From: Dyella_B humi | GTDB taxonomy: Bacteria; Pseudomonadota; Gammaproteobacteria; Xanthomonadales; Rhodanobacteraceae | Length of the DNA stretch: 64,000 nt | Direction: 5' to 3' | Assembly: GCF_044904605.1 (NCBI RefSeq) | Contig: NZ_JADIKI010000022.1 | Coordinates: forward strand, 496,001-560,000 | Shown here: in pieces, positions 1-8,242 of the stretch | Layout: every line of letters starts with the position of its first letter | How positions within the stretch are numbered: the stretch's first letter is position 1 | Notes under the pieces: generated by a model | What the model saw: the letters and a program-made list of their open reading frames with translations, nothing else | Databases searched by the model: none | What the model was told of the DNA's origin: nothing | Position numbers and translations under genes: made by a program

Positions 1-1
1 C

Positions 2-247
2 GACGGCGCCTTGCGCGAGCGCGTATTGCAACAGCAATCAGCCTGGCGCGGTGAATTAGCGCGCGCCGTGAGTTTGACGATGCAAGTCGGCGAACTGCGC
101 GCCGACACGGATCCCGAACAACTCGCTTTCGAAATCTATGCCTTGATGCTCGGCCTGCATCACGACGCGGGCTTGTTCGGTTTCGACCAAGCCAGCCGTC
201 GCACTTGGAAAGCACTCGACCGTCTGTTTGCCAGTTACCAGCCCTGA
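2..247 (+). CDS. TetR-family transcriptional regulator, C-terminal part
   Basis: This is the C-terminal end of a protein that begins before the window; the reading frame is open from base 2 to the TGA at 245-247. The visible part is all helical and includes a segment reading LAFEIYALMLGLHHDAGLF, which resembles the ligand-binding and dimerisation domain of TetR regulators. The DNA-binding domain lies outside the window, so the call is by pattern only. The alpha/beta hydrolase gene starts 18 bases downstream on the same strand, so the regulator may control it; that link is inference. Confidence 0.6.
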   Translation, partial: DGALRERVLQQQSAWRGELARAVSLTMQVGELRADTDPEQLAFEIYALMLGLHHDAGLFGFDQASRRTWKALDRLFASYQP

Positions 248-265
248 ACCCCCAGGAGCCCCATC

Positions 266-1198
266 ATGAAGCGCCAGACTGCACACTCACGCCATCACTC
301 GTCGCGCCAGACGTTGAAACTCAGCGCCGTACGCATCGGTTTCGCGGTCGGCGGCCGGTTGGCGCCGCAACACACGGTAGATCGCGCGGCACGCTTGTTC
401 GCCACGCCGTTCGCCAGCAGCCGCAGCCGCGCACGCGCCGCGCAGCCGGATGAAACCATGCAGCGCGGTGAACTCGTCATCAACGGCGAATCCATTGCCA
501 CGTATGTATGGGGCGATCCATCCACGCAGCCTTATGCGTTGCTCGTGCACGGCTGGTCCAGCTTCGGCCTGCGTTTTCTGCCGTGGGTGGCGAAGCTGCG
601 CGCGCTGGGCTTTGCCGTCGTCAGCTTCGACCAACCGGGTCATGGCGCAAGCACTGGCAGCTTGTGCACCTTGCTGGATTTCATCACCACCACTCGCGCG
701 GTCGGCAAACATTTCGGCAACGCCGCACTGGCCATTGGTCATTCGATGGGTGGCGCCGCGACAGCCTTGGCACAAGGCGAAGATTGGCACGCACAGCGTC
801 TGGTATTGATCGCGCCTGCCGCAGACATCGAAGCCGCCGCTAATCGTTTCATTCGCTTCGTGCGTCTTGGCGAGCATCTGCGTGAGCCGTTTCTTTCCTG
901 GTACGAACGCCGCACCGGTGTGCACGCGCGCGATCTGCACGTACATCATCACGTGCCTTCGCTCGGTCAGCCTGGTTTGATCGTGCACGATCTGGACGAC
1001 CGCGAAGTACCGTGGGAAGAGGGCGAGCGTTATGCACGCTACTGGCGTGGTGCGCGGCTGCTTACCACGCAAGGCTTAGGGCATCACCGCATTCTCGATG
1101 CGCAGGAAGTGATCGATGCGACGCTGGCGTTTTTGCGTGGTGAAAGCGTGGGTGATCGGGTAGTGGCGTCGCCGAATTTGCCGTTTGGGTTGGCGTGA
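266..1198 (+). CDS. Alpha/beta hydrolase
   Basis: This 310-residue protein has the alpha/beta-hydrolase signature. An HGW oxyanion-type motif follows the first strand, the nucleophile elbow is GHSMGG with the serine at residue 160, an acid lies in the DLDDREVP segment and a late histidine is in GHHR. These form a plausible Ser-Asp-His triad. The first ~65 residues are basic and low in complexity and precede the fold. The start has a CAGGAG ribosome site just upstream. It probably forms a unit with the preceding TetR gene. The substrate cannot be told; esterases and lipases of this type are often cytoplasmic. Confidence 0.85.
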   Translation: MKRQTAHSRHHSSRQTLKLSAVRIGFAVGGRLAPQHTVDRAARLFATPFASSRSRARAAQPDETMQRGELVINGESIATYVWGDPSTQPYALLVHGWSSFGLRFLPWVAKLRALGFAVVSFDQPGHGASTGSLCTLLDFITTTRAVGKHFGNAALAIGHSMGGAATALAQGEDWHAQRLVLIAPAADIEAAANRFIRFVRLGEHLREPFLSWYERRTGVHARDLHVHHHVPSLGQPGLIVHDLDDREVPWEEGERYARYWRGARLLTTQGLGHHRILDAQEVIDATLAFLRGESVGDRVVASPNLPFGLA

Positions 1199-1204
1199 TC
1201 ATCT

Positions 1205-1227
1205 CCCCTCTCCCTTCGGGAGAGGGG
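1205..1227. repeat. Palindromic CCCCTCTCCC...GGGAGAGGGG element
   Basis: A near-perfect hairpin with a TTC loop region lies between two convergent genes, the hydrolase (+) and the symporter (-). It has no clear T-run, so it may end transcription only weakly. The same CCCTCTCC stem occurs at about 6212, 7026 and 52335, marking it as a fragment of a dispersed repeat family. Confidence 0.6.
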
Positions 1228-1244
1228 CTTGGTCCCTGCAACGC

Positions 1245-2495
1245 TCAAGCAGCGTTGTACCTCTCCAAATCCAACCCACCTTCCGACTTCGCCACCACCA
1301 CCGCCGTCACCGAATCCCCCGTCACATTCGCCGACGTACAACACATATCCAACAACCGATCCACCGCCGCAATCACCGCAATCACATCCAGCGGCAAACC
1401 CACCGACGACAGCACCAGCCCCATCACCACCAGCGCCGCGCCGGGAATGCCCGCGGCACCGATGGACGCCAGCGTGGTAGTCAGCATAACCGTCAACAGC
1501 TGCGTAAACGAAAGCTCGATGCCATACGCATTGCTGGCGAAGATCGTCACCGTACCGAGATAGCACGCCAGCCCCGCCATATTCACGGTAGAGCCCAACG
1601 GCAACACGAAACTCGCCACGCGCGGATCCACACCCATGCGCTCTTGCGTGTTCTCCAGGTTCAACGGCAGCGTCGCCGCGCTGCTGGCGGAGGAATACGC
1701 AAACAGCTGCACCGGGATCATCTTGCGCAGGAACGGCAGCGGATTGATCCGCCACAACATCAGCATCCCCCCGCAGATCACGATCATGAAGAACAGCATC
1801 ACCGCATAATTCACCAATACCAGCGAACCAAGATGGCCCAACACGGAGAAACCGTGATCCGCGGTGACATAAGCCATCAGCCCGAACACACCGATCGGCG
1901 CGAACTTCAGCACCATGTGGATCAGCTTGAACACCACGCTGGAAAGGCTGTTGAAAAAGCCGCGCACCTGCGCTGCCGCCTCGCCGGCCAAATTGATCGC
2001 TAGCGCAAAGAAGATCGCGAACACGATCGTCGGCAATAGCGCGCCTTCTGCAAACGCCTTGAACGGATTAGAAGGAATCGCGCTGATCAACGCATCCTTG
2101 ATGCTCGGCGGCGGCTCCGCCGCTGCGCTGCTGACGCCCGCGGTGAGGCCGAAACCCGCGCCAACTTTGAACAGCATCGCCGCGCCCATGGCAATGACGG
2201 TCACAATCGCCATCGTCACCGCATAGATCGCGATCGACTTCCACGCAATGCGCCGCATCGCCGCCATATCGGAAAGCGAAGTGATGCCGCACACCAGCGA
2301 CACGAACACCACCGGTATCACGCACATGCGAATCAGCGACATGAAAATGTCGCCCAAAGGTGCCAGCATCTTGGCGGGCTCACCGACGAAATGCCCCACC
2401 GCAAGGCCAAGGATCATCGCGATGAGAATCTGGTGCCACATCGCCAGCCGCGGAAAGCGCCGCGGGGCGGTCGATTGAACTACGGTCGATTGCAT
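1245..2495 (-). CDS. Dicarboxylate/amino acid:cation symporter (DAACS family)
   Basis: A 416-residue membrane protein with about eight hydrophobic segments and two re-entrant regions. The serine-rich stretch SSASSAATLPLNLE and the later LPLGSTVNMAG and GIPGAALV motifs are hallmarks of the GltP/DctA/SstT sodium or proton symporters that import glutamate, aspartate or C4-dicarboxylates across the inner membrane. The length is usual for the family. The start is supported by AGGAG about nine bases upstream of the ATG. It is transcribed alone and divergently from icmF. The substrate is not resolved by sequence. Confidence 0.9.
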   Translation of the reverse strand: MQSTVVQSTAPRRFPRLAMWHQILIAMILGLAVGHFVGEPAKMLAPLGDIFMSLIRMCVIPVVFVSLVCGITSLSDMAAMRRIAWKSIAIYAVTMAIVTVIAMGAAMLFKVGAGFGLTAGVSSAAAEPPPSIKDALISAIPSNPFKAFAEGALLPTIVFAIFFALAINLAGEAAAQVRGFFNSLSSVVFKLIHMVLKFAPIGVFGLMAYVTADHGFSVLGHLGSLVLVNYAVMLFFMIVICGGMLMLWRINPLPFLRKMIPVQLFAYSSASSAATLPLNLENTQERMGVDPRVASFVLPLGSTVNMAGLACYLGTVTIFASNAYGIELSFTQLLTVMLTTTLASIGAAGIPGAALVVMGLVLSSVGLPLDVIAVIAAVDRLLDMCCTSANVTGDSVTAVVVAKSEGGLDLERYNAA

Positions 2496-2688
2496 AACGA
2501 ATTTCTCCTGAAAGCTGCATCCAGTAACGCCGTTTTCCGAACACCTTTTAGCAAATCTTGAGCGATCTTGAATAACGCCGGATCACATCCGCGCTGTCTT
2601 CTGACACGGGTCCACGCACGCAACCACCCGTTTAACAGGCAACCCCACTAGAATAGTTGCACTTGGAACATACGTTCTCGGAGTCCCC

Positions 2689-5600
2689 ATGAGTTCCCCC
2701 GCCAAGCACGTTCCTGCCACCGCCGCGCAGGCAGAAACCAGCCCGCTGCGTTTCGTCACCGCCGCCAGCCTGTTCGACGGCCACGATGCCGCCATCAATA
2801 TCATGCGCCGCATCATTCAATCGCAGGGCGCCGAAGTGATTCACCTGGGCCACAACCGCTCGGTGGAAGATGTAGTTCGTGCTGCACTGCAAGAAGACGC
2901 CGATGCCATCGCACTGTCCTCCTATCAAGGTGGCCACGTGGAGTACTTCAAGTACATGGTGGACATGCTCAAGGAGAGGGGCGCAGCGCACATCCGCGTG
3001 TTCGGCGGCGGCGGCGGCACCATCACCCCTGAGGAAATCCGCGAACTGCAGGCCTACGGCGTGGAACGCATCTACCACCCCAACGACGGCATGAAGCTCG
3101 GCCTGGTGGAGATGATCGAGGACGTGATGCACCGCGCCGGCAACGCTGCCGCCCAGCGCGAGCAGAACGATGCCGTGGTGCCCACCAAGATCAACATTGA
3201 TGACGAGATCAGCATCGGCCACATGCTCTCCGCCATCGAAGAGACCAAATTGAGCGAGGCCGAACTCACGCGCCTGCGCAAGGAATGGTCGCTGGCCGGC
3301 AAGCACACACCGGTGCTCGGCATGACCGGCACCGGCGGCGCGGGCAAATCGTCCGTGGTGGACGAACTACTGCTGCGCTTCCTGCATGCCTTCCCCGGCA
3401 TGCGCATCGCCGTGCTCGCCGTGGACCCCACGCGTCGCCGCAGCGGTGGCGCCTTGCTCGGCGATCGCATCCGCATGAATGCATTGCGCAGCCATCGCGT
3501 GTACATGCGCTCCATGGCCACGCGCCGCCAGAACGCCGCCACCAACGAAGTGCTGCACGACTGCATCAACTTCCTCAAGAGCCAGCCGTACGACTTGGTG
3601 ATCGTGGAAACCGCCGGCATCGGCCAGAGCGATTCGGAAATCGTCGACCTGGTCGATTTCCCCGTCTACGTGATGACCAGCGACTACGGCGCCGCCAGCC
3701 AGCTCGAAAAAATCGACATGATCGATTTCGCCGAACTGGTGGTACTCAACAAGTTCGACAAGCGCGGCGCCGAAGACGCACTGCGCGACGTGCGCAAGCA
3801 GTGGAAGCGCAACCGCAACGCCTTCACCCTGAAAGACGAAGACGTGCCGGTGTATCCCACCATCGCCAGCCAGTTCAACGATCCAGGCGTCACCTGGATG
3901 TTCACCAACCTCTGCCGCCTGCTGCGTACCAAGCTCGCGGCCAAGGGCGGCGAGCACGCCATCGAAACCGCACACTGCGATTTCAAGCCCAACCTGGATG
4001 TCACCCTGAAAGAACCGCGCGCCACCGTGCTAATTCCAGGTGCACGCGTGCGTTACCTCGCGGAAATCGCCGAGCAGGGCAGGGGCATCAATACCGAGAT
4101 TGAACGCGAAGCCGAATTCGCCAGCAAGTCGCAGCACTATTATGAATCGCTGAAGGAACTCGGCGACGACAAGCTGCCGCGCGAACTGGAGCGTTACGAC
4201 CACGAAGCACTGCACGACTCCGAAGCCGACCGCACACTGCTCGTCCTACGCCAACGCTACAACGCTGCCCTGCGCGAACTCAGCCACGAATCCCTGCATC
4301 TGCTGCGCGAGTGGCCCAAGCTCTACAAGTCCGTCACCGAAGAAGTGAACGAATACAAGGTGCGCGACAAGGTGATCCGCGTAGAGAACTACCGCGAATC
4401 CCTCAGCCACCAGAAGATCCCGAAAGTCGCGCCGCCCAAGACCAAAGACTGGGGCGACCAGCTGCGCTTCCTCATGCGCGAAAACCTGCCCGGCCACTAT
4501 CCGTACACCGGCGGCGTGTATCCGTATCGCCGCACCGGCGAAGATCCCACCCGCATGTTCGCAGGCGAAGGCACGCCCGAGCGCACCAATCGCCGCTTCC
4601 ATTACTTGAGCCAAGGCGGTGCGGCAACGCGTCTTTCCACCGCGTTCGACTCCGTCACCCTGTACGGCGAAGATCCCGCGCCACGCCCGGACATCTACGG
4701 CAAGATCGGCAACTCCGGCGTCAATATCGCCACACTCGACGACATGAAGAAGCTGTACTCCGGCTTCGACCTGAGTGCGCCGACCAGTTCCGTCTCCATG
4801 ACCATCAACGGCCCCGCGCCGATCATCCTCGCGATGTTCATGAACACCGCGATCGATCAGAACGTGGAGAAATACCTCAAGGCCGATGCCACGCGCTGGT
4901 TCGCCGCACAAAAGCGCATGGACGAACTCTTCGCCAGCAAAAAGCGCCCAACGTATGCGGGCGAACTGCCCAAGGGCAACGAAGGTTTGGGTCTCAACTT
5001 GCTCGGCGTCACCGGCGATCAACTCGTCGACGCCGAAACCTACGCACGCATCAAGGAAGAAACCCTGCAAACCGTGCGTGGCACCGTGCAGGCCGACATT
5101 CTCAAAGAAGACCAGGCGCAGAACACCTGCATCTTCAGCACCGAATTCGCACTGCGCATGATGGGCGACATCCAGCAGTACTTCGTCGACCACAAGGTGC
5201 GCAACTTCTATTCGGTCTCCATCTCCGGCTATCACATTGCCGAAGCCGGCGCCAACCCGATCAGCCAGCTCGCCTTCACGCTCAGCAACGGCTTCACCAT
5301 CGTTGAGTACTACCTCGCGCGCGGCATGAACATCGATGATTTCGCGCCGAACCTCAGCTTCTTCTTCTCCAACGGCATGGATCCGGAATACACCGTCATC
5401 GGTCGCGTTGCCCGCCGCATCTGGGCACGCGCCATGCGCGAACGCTACGGCGCCAGCGCCCGCAGCCAGATGATGAAGTACCACATCCAAACCTCCGGCC
5501 GCTCCCTGCACGCGCAAGAAATCCAGTTCAACGACATCCGCACCACGCTGCAAGCGCTGTACGCCCTGTTCGACAACTGCAACAGCCTGCACACCAACGC

Positions 5601-6180
5601 CTACGACGAAGCCATCACCACGCCCACCGAAGAAAGCGTGCGCCGCGCCGTAGCCATCCAGATGATCATCAACAAAGAACTCGGCCTCAACTTCAACGAA
5701 AACCCCTGGCAAGGCAGCCACGTCGTCGACGCGCTCACCGACATCGTCGAAGAAGCCGTCTACAAGGAATTCGAAGCCATCAGCGAACGCGGCGGCGTGC
5801 TCGGCGCCATGGACACCATGTACCAGCGCGGCAAGATTCAAGAAGAATCGATGTACTACGAGCAGAAGAAACACGACGGCAGCCTGCCACTGATCGGCGT
5901 CAACACCTTCCTGCCCAAAGACCACGGCGGCGAAATCGCCACCGAAATCGAACTAATTCGTTCGACGGAAGAAGAAAAAGGCCAGCAGATTGAAAACGTG
6001 CAGGCGTTCGGCAAAGCCCGCAACACGCTTGCGCCGGAAAGCCTGAAGACCCTGCAAAACACCGCACGCGAACGCAAGAACGTCTTCGAGCAGTTGATGG
6101 AAGCTGTGAAATACAACTCCCTCGGCCAGATCAGCCACGCCCTCTACGACGTAGGCGGCGAATACCGCCGCAACATGTAA
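2689..6180 (+). CDS. icmF: Fused isobutyryl-CoA mutase IcmF
   Basis: This 1163-residue protein joins three parts in the order known for IcmF. The first is a B12-binding domain (about residues 20-150) with DGHD at the cobalamin histidine. The second is a MeaB-like G-protein chaperone (about 200-450) with the P-loop GTGGAGKSS and Lys220. The third is a TIM-barrel mutase domain (about 480-1163). The substrate-defining positions fit isobutyryl/butyryl-CoA and not methylmalonyl-CoA: Phe624 in MFAGEG and Gln811 in AQNTC stand where methylmalonyl-CoA mutase has Tyr and Arg. It interconverts isobutyryl-CoA and n-butyryl-CoA with adenosylcobalamin and GTP. A diverged copy of its last 20 codons lies at 8019-8078. 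Confidence 0.95.
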   Translation: MSSPAKHVPATAAQAETSPLRFVTAASLFDGHDAAINIMRRIIQSQGAEVIHLGHNRSVEDVVRAALQEDADAIALSSYQGGHVEYFKYMVDMLKERGAAHIRVFGGGGGTITPEEIRELQAYGVERIYHPNDGMKLGLVEMIEDVMHRAGNAAAQREQNDAVVPTKINIDDEISIGHMLSAIEETKLSEAELTRLRKEWSLAGKHTPVLGMTGTGGAGKSSVVDELLLRFLHAFPGMRIAVLAVDPTRRRSGGALLGDRIRMNALRSHRVYMRSMATRRQNAATNEVLHDCINFLKSQPYDLVIVETAGIGQSDSEIVDLVDFPVYVMTSDYGAASQLEKIDMIDFAELVVLNKFDKRGAEDALRDVRKQWKRNRNAFTLKDEDVPVYPTIASQFNDPGVTWMFTNLCRLLRTKLAAKGGEHAIETAHCDFKPNLDVTLKEPRATVLIPGARVRYLAEIAEQGRGINTEIEREAEFASKSQHYYESLKELGDDKLPRELERYDHEALHDSEADRTLLVLRQRYNAALRELSHESLHLLREWPKLYKSVTEEVNEYKVRDKVIRVENYRESLSHQKIPKVAPPKTKDWGDQLRFLMRENLPGHYPYTGGVYPYRRTGEDPTRMFAGEGTPERTNRRFHYLSQGGAATRLSTAFDSVTLYGEDPAPRPDIYGKIGNSGVNIATLDDMKKLYSGFDLSAPTSSVSMTINGPAPIILAMFMNTAIDQNVEKYLKADATRWFAAQKRMDELFASKKRPTYAGELPKGNEGLGLNLLGVTGDQLVDAETYARIKEETLQTVRGTVQADILKEDQAQNTCIFSTEFALRMMGDIQQYFVDHKVRNFYSVSISGYHIAEAGANPISQLAFTLSNGFTIVEYYLARGMNIDDFAPNLSFFFSNGMDPEYTVIGRVARRIWARAMRERYGASARSQMMKYHIQTSGRSLHAQEIQFNDIRTTLQALYALFDNCNSLHTNAYDEAITTPTEESVRRAVAIQMIINKELGLNFNENPWQGSHVVDALTDIVEEAVYKEFEAISERGGVLGAMDTMYQRGKIQEESMYYEQKKHDGSLPLIGVNTFLPKDHGGEIATEIELIRSTEEEKGQQIENVQAFGKARNTLAPESLKTLQNTARERKNVFEQLMEAVKYNSLGQISHALYDVGGEYRRNM

Positions 6181-6211
6181 CGCAGAGACACCACATCTGC
6201 CTCAAACCTAA

Positions 6212-6349
6212 CCCCCTCTCCCCTCCGGGGAGAGGGCTGGGGGTGAGGGGCTGTGCGAAGCGTTATCTGCAATTCTCGCCACAAACCACTCCTCCCCTGC
6301 ACAGACAGAGGAGGGCCGGGGTGGGGTAAACCCAAGCTTGCCCAAAACC
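6212..6349. repeat. Long dispersed repeat, copy 1
   Basis: A ~138-base segment begins with the CCCCTCTCCCCTCCGGGGAG hairpin, continues through GTGAGGGGCTGTGC and ends with GCTTGCCCAAAACC. It matches the segment at 7026-7168 over nearly its whole length in the same orientation. The two copies flank the higBA toxin-antitoxin genes. No open reading frame is supported inside it. Confidence 0.8.
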
Positions 6350-6371
6350 TCATCACCACCCAAATGGACCT

Positions 6372-6405
6372 ATGACGCCTTGCGTCATATAACGCTTAAC
6401 GTTAT
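6372..6405 (+). promoter_or_regulatory. Two tandem inverted repeats upstream of higB, probable HigA operator
   Basis: Two 17-base palindromes lie end to end: ATGACGC with GCGTCAT (6372-6388) and ATAACG with CGTTAT (6389-6405). They end ten bases before the higB start codon. HigA antitoxins repress their own operon by binding such palindromes over the promoter. Assigning these repeats to HigA is inference from position and symmetry. Confidence 0.6.
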
Positions 6406-6414
6406 GGTATCCAC

Positions 6415-6696
6415 ATGATCCACAACTTTGCCGACAAGGAAGCGGAAAGGATCTGGGCAGGCACGCCTTCCCGGCGTCTTCCAGCAAGTATCCAGGCAGT
6501 CGCCCGCCGCAAACTGCGTATGCTCAACAACGCTGCGACCTTGGACGATTTGCGTATACCACCGGCAAATCGCCTGGAAGCCCTCAAGGGCAACCGTAAA
6601 GGCCAGCACAGCATTCGGATCAATGATCAATGGCGGATCTGCTTTATTTGGAAGGCCGATGACGCCCATGACGTGGAAATCGTCGATTACCACTGA
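6415..6696 (+). CDS. higB: HigB-type toxin (RelE/ParE superfamily)
   Basis: A 93-residue basic protein with the HigB pattern: an N-terminal IHNFADKEAERIW segment, a middle LRIPPANRLEALKGNRKGQ stretch and the C-terminal strand pattern SIRINDQWRICFIW. HigB toxins are ribosome-dependent mRNA endonucleases that cut within translated messages. The antitoxin gene follows after 15 bases. In this family the toxin usually comes first, as here. The gene appears complete. Confidence 0.92.
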   Translation: MIHNFADKEAERIWAGTPSRRLPASIQAVARRKLRMLNNAATLDDLRIPPANRLEALKGNRKGQHSIRINDQWRICFIWKADDAHDVEIVDYH

Positions 6697-6711
6697 CCTA
6701 CGGAGTCGACC

Positions 6712-7002
6712 ATGAAAACCTTGCCCAACATTCATCCTGGCGAAGTACTGTTGGAAGAATTCCTCAACCCCCTCGGCATCAGCCAAAACGCCTTGGCCCG
6801 CGCCGCCGGCGTACCACCACGCCGCATCAACGAAATCGTCCTCGGCAAGCGCAGCATTACCGCCGACACAGCCGTACGCCTTGCCGTAGCTTTAGGTACC
6901 AGCGAACGCTTCTGGCTCGGCCTGCAAGCCGATTACGACCTCGAAGAAGCCCATCGCGCACTCGGCAAAGCCATAAAACGCATCGAACGCATCGCCGCCT
7001 AA
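6712..7002 (+). CDS. higA: HigA-type antitoxin (XRE helix-turn-helix)
   Basis: A 96-residue helix-turn-helix protein beginning NIHPGEVLLEEFLNPLGIS, with the recognition region LARAAGVPPRRINEIVLGKR, as in HigA antidotes. It neutralises HigB and represses the operon, probably through the palindromes at 6372-6405. A CGGAG ribosome site precedes the start. A diverged fragment of a second higA lies at 24881-25038. Confidence 0.93.
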   Translation: MKTLPNIHPGEVLLEEFLNPLGISQNALARAAGVPPRRINEIVLGKRSITADTAVRLAVALGTSERFWLGLQADYDLEEAHRALGKAIKRIERIAA

Positions 7003-7025
7003 ACTCCCAACTCGCTGTAGTTCAA

Positions 7026-7168
7026 ACCCCCTCTCCCCTCCGGGGAGAGGGTTGGGGTGAGGGGCTGTGCAGCGCGAACTTCCCAACTCTCGCCACACAC
7101 CACTCCCTCCCCTGCACAGGTAGGGAAGGGCCGGGCCGGGCGGGGTAAGCCAGAGCTTGCCCAAAACC
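7026..7168. repeat. Long dispersed repeat, copy 2
   Basis: This is the second, directly oriented copy of the repeat at 6212-6349, with the same hairpin, GTGAGGGGCTGTGC middle, CTCGCCACA segment and GCTTGCCCAAAACC end. It has a few substitutions and a small insertion. It lies immediately after higA and before thpR. Confidence 0.8.
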
Positions 7169-7214
7169 AAAACACCAAGCTAAGAAGCAACACCTCCATC
7201 CAAGGAACCACCCC

Positions 7215-7790
7215 ATGTCCCAGGGATCCCTTCCAGGCTTCGAACCCCCAATCCCCACCGACCGCCTGTTCCTCGCCGTCTTCCCAAACCCGCAAGACGC
7301 CACCCAACTGGCAAACATCGCCAACAACTACCTTGCGAGTCACAACCTCACCGCCGGCGCCGTAGAACCCAACCGCCTCCACGTCACCTTGTTCCACCTC
7401 GGCGACTACACCAGCCTGCCGCCTGCACTGGTCGACAACGCCACCTCATCGCTCTCACACCTGACAGCCCAGCCACTCACCGTCCGCTTCGATCAAATCG
7501 GCAGCTTCGGCAACCGCCAAGCCAAAAGCCCGCTCGTGCTCGCCGCAAGCGATGGCAATGAACAGCTCCATGCGCTGCATAAGCAACTGGCAACGCATCT
7601 GCGAGCTTATTCATTGGGCCAATGGACACATGGCTCCTACGCGCCACATATGACCGTGGCCTACGGTAAGGCCACCATGCGGTTCGAGAAAATCGAGCCG
7701 ATCTCATGGACCGCAGGCGAGGTTCTGCTTATTCATAGCTTGCTGGGGAAGACACGGCATATCCAGTTGGTCAGCAAGTTGCTCGCCTGA
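7215..7790 (+). CDS. thpR: RNA 2',3'-cyclic phosphodiesterase (2H family)
   Basis: A 191-residue protein with the two HxTx motifs of 2H phosphoesterases, HVT in RLHVTLFHLGD and HMT in PHMTVAYG, which form the active site. It begins with the RLFLAVFPNP-like strand typical of ThpR/LigT. These enzymes hydrolyse 2',3'-cyclic phosphates at RNA ends to 2'-phosphates. The length matches the family. The start is set by AAGGA eight bases upstream. It may be monocistronic after the repeat at 7026-7168. Confidence 0.92.
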   Translation: MSQGSLPGFEPPIPTDRLFLAVFPNPQDATQLANIANNYLASHNLTAGAVEPNRLHVTLFHLGDYTSLPPALVDNATSSLSHLTAQPLTVRFDQIGSFGNRQAKSPLVLAASDGNEQLHALHKQLATHLRAYSLGQWTHGSYAPHMTVAYGKATMRFEKIEPISWTAGEVLLIHSLLGKTRHIQLVSKLLA

Positions 7791-8009
7791 TCGAACTGCC
7801 TCGGTTTACTTATTGCGTAATAGCGATTCGTCGCGCTACCTTTATAAATTCTGTGTCGCAACCTTGCTAGCATCTCTCTCGGAAATCCAGTTCTATAGGG
7901 AAAAGGAGCAAGGGGGCAATGAAAAGGCTATTCGTCGTGGTGGCAATCGCCGGGGCGCCCGTGGGTTGCGGGCTTTTTACTTCCGAAAAGGGCTCTGGGC
8001 TACCCCCTT

Positions 8010-8078
8010 TTTGACTCGTTGGGGCAGGTTAGCCATGCTCTTTATGACGTAGGTGGCGAGTATCGTCGAAATATGTAA
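8010..8078 (+). pseudogene. Relic of an icmF 3' end
   Basis: In the frame of bases 8019-8078 the sequence encodes LGQVSHALYDVGGEYRRNM and a stop, nearly identical to the last residues of IcmF (LGQISHALYDVGGEYRRNM at 6121-6177). Over these 60 bases 45 are identical. Almost all differences are at synonymous third positions and only one codon changes residue, Ile to Val. Similarity extends about three codons further upstream and then stops. The copy has lower GC at third positions, so it came from a different icmF allele and not from a recent duplication. Confidence 0.88.
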
Positions 8079-8110
8079 AAGAATGGCAGCTGCATAGTTA
8101 CCTATAAAGC

Positions 8111-8138
8111 AAAGGCCCGCCTACTGGCGGGCCTTTTT
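8111..8138 (+). terminator. Rho-independent terminator
   Basis: A GGCCCGCC/GGCGGGCC stem with a TACT loop is followed by TTTTT. It closes whatever transcript crosses the icmF relic and insulates the NACHT gene. It closely resembles the terminator at 11374-11406. Confidence 0.85.
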
Positions 8139-8242
8139 GTCAAGGAGGCTAATGACTTGCCGAACACCAAGATACCTTGGCGTAAGCTTTGCTTAATCCG
8201 GGGATATTGTCGAATAGCCAGCTTTAAAGCAGGGAGAAGGGC

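Larger units (their letters stand above)
7791..8242. other. Intergenic stretch with gene relic and terminator
   Basis: There is no complete gene here. The stretch holds a relic of the icmF 3' end (8010-8078), a terminator (8111-8138) and the leader of the NACHT gene. Base composition falls from GC-rich thpR toward the AT-richer NACHT gene, suggesting a junction between native and acquired DNA. Confidence 0.6.

Noticed and set aside
4246..5925. 559-residue minus-strand frame inside icmF
   Set aside because: Val/Ala/Gly/His-rich mirror of a GC-rich coding region with no motif; an antisense shadow of icmF.
6121..8078. Full integrative element with integrase
   Set aside because: No integrase, excisionase or exact direct-repeat core was found; only the diverged 3'-end copy supports past integration.
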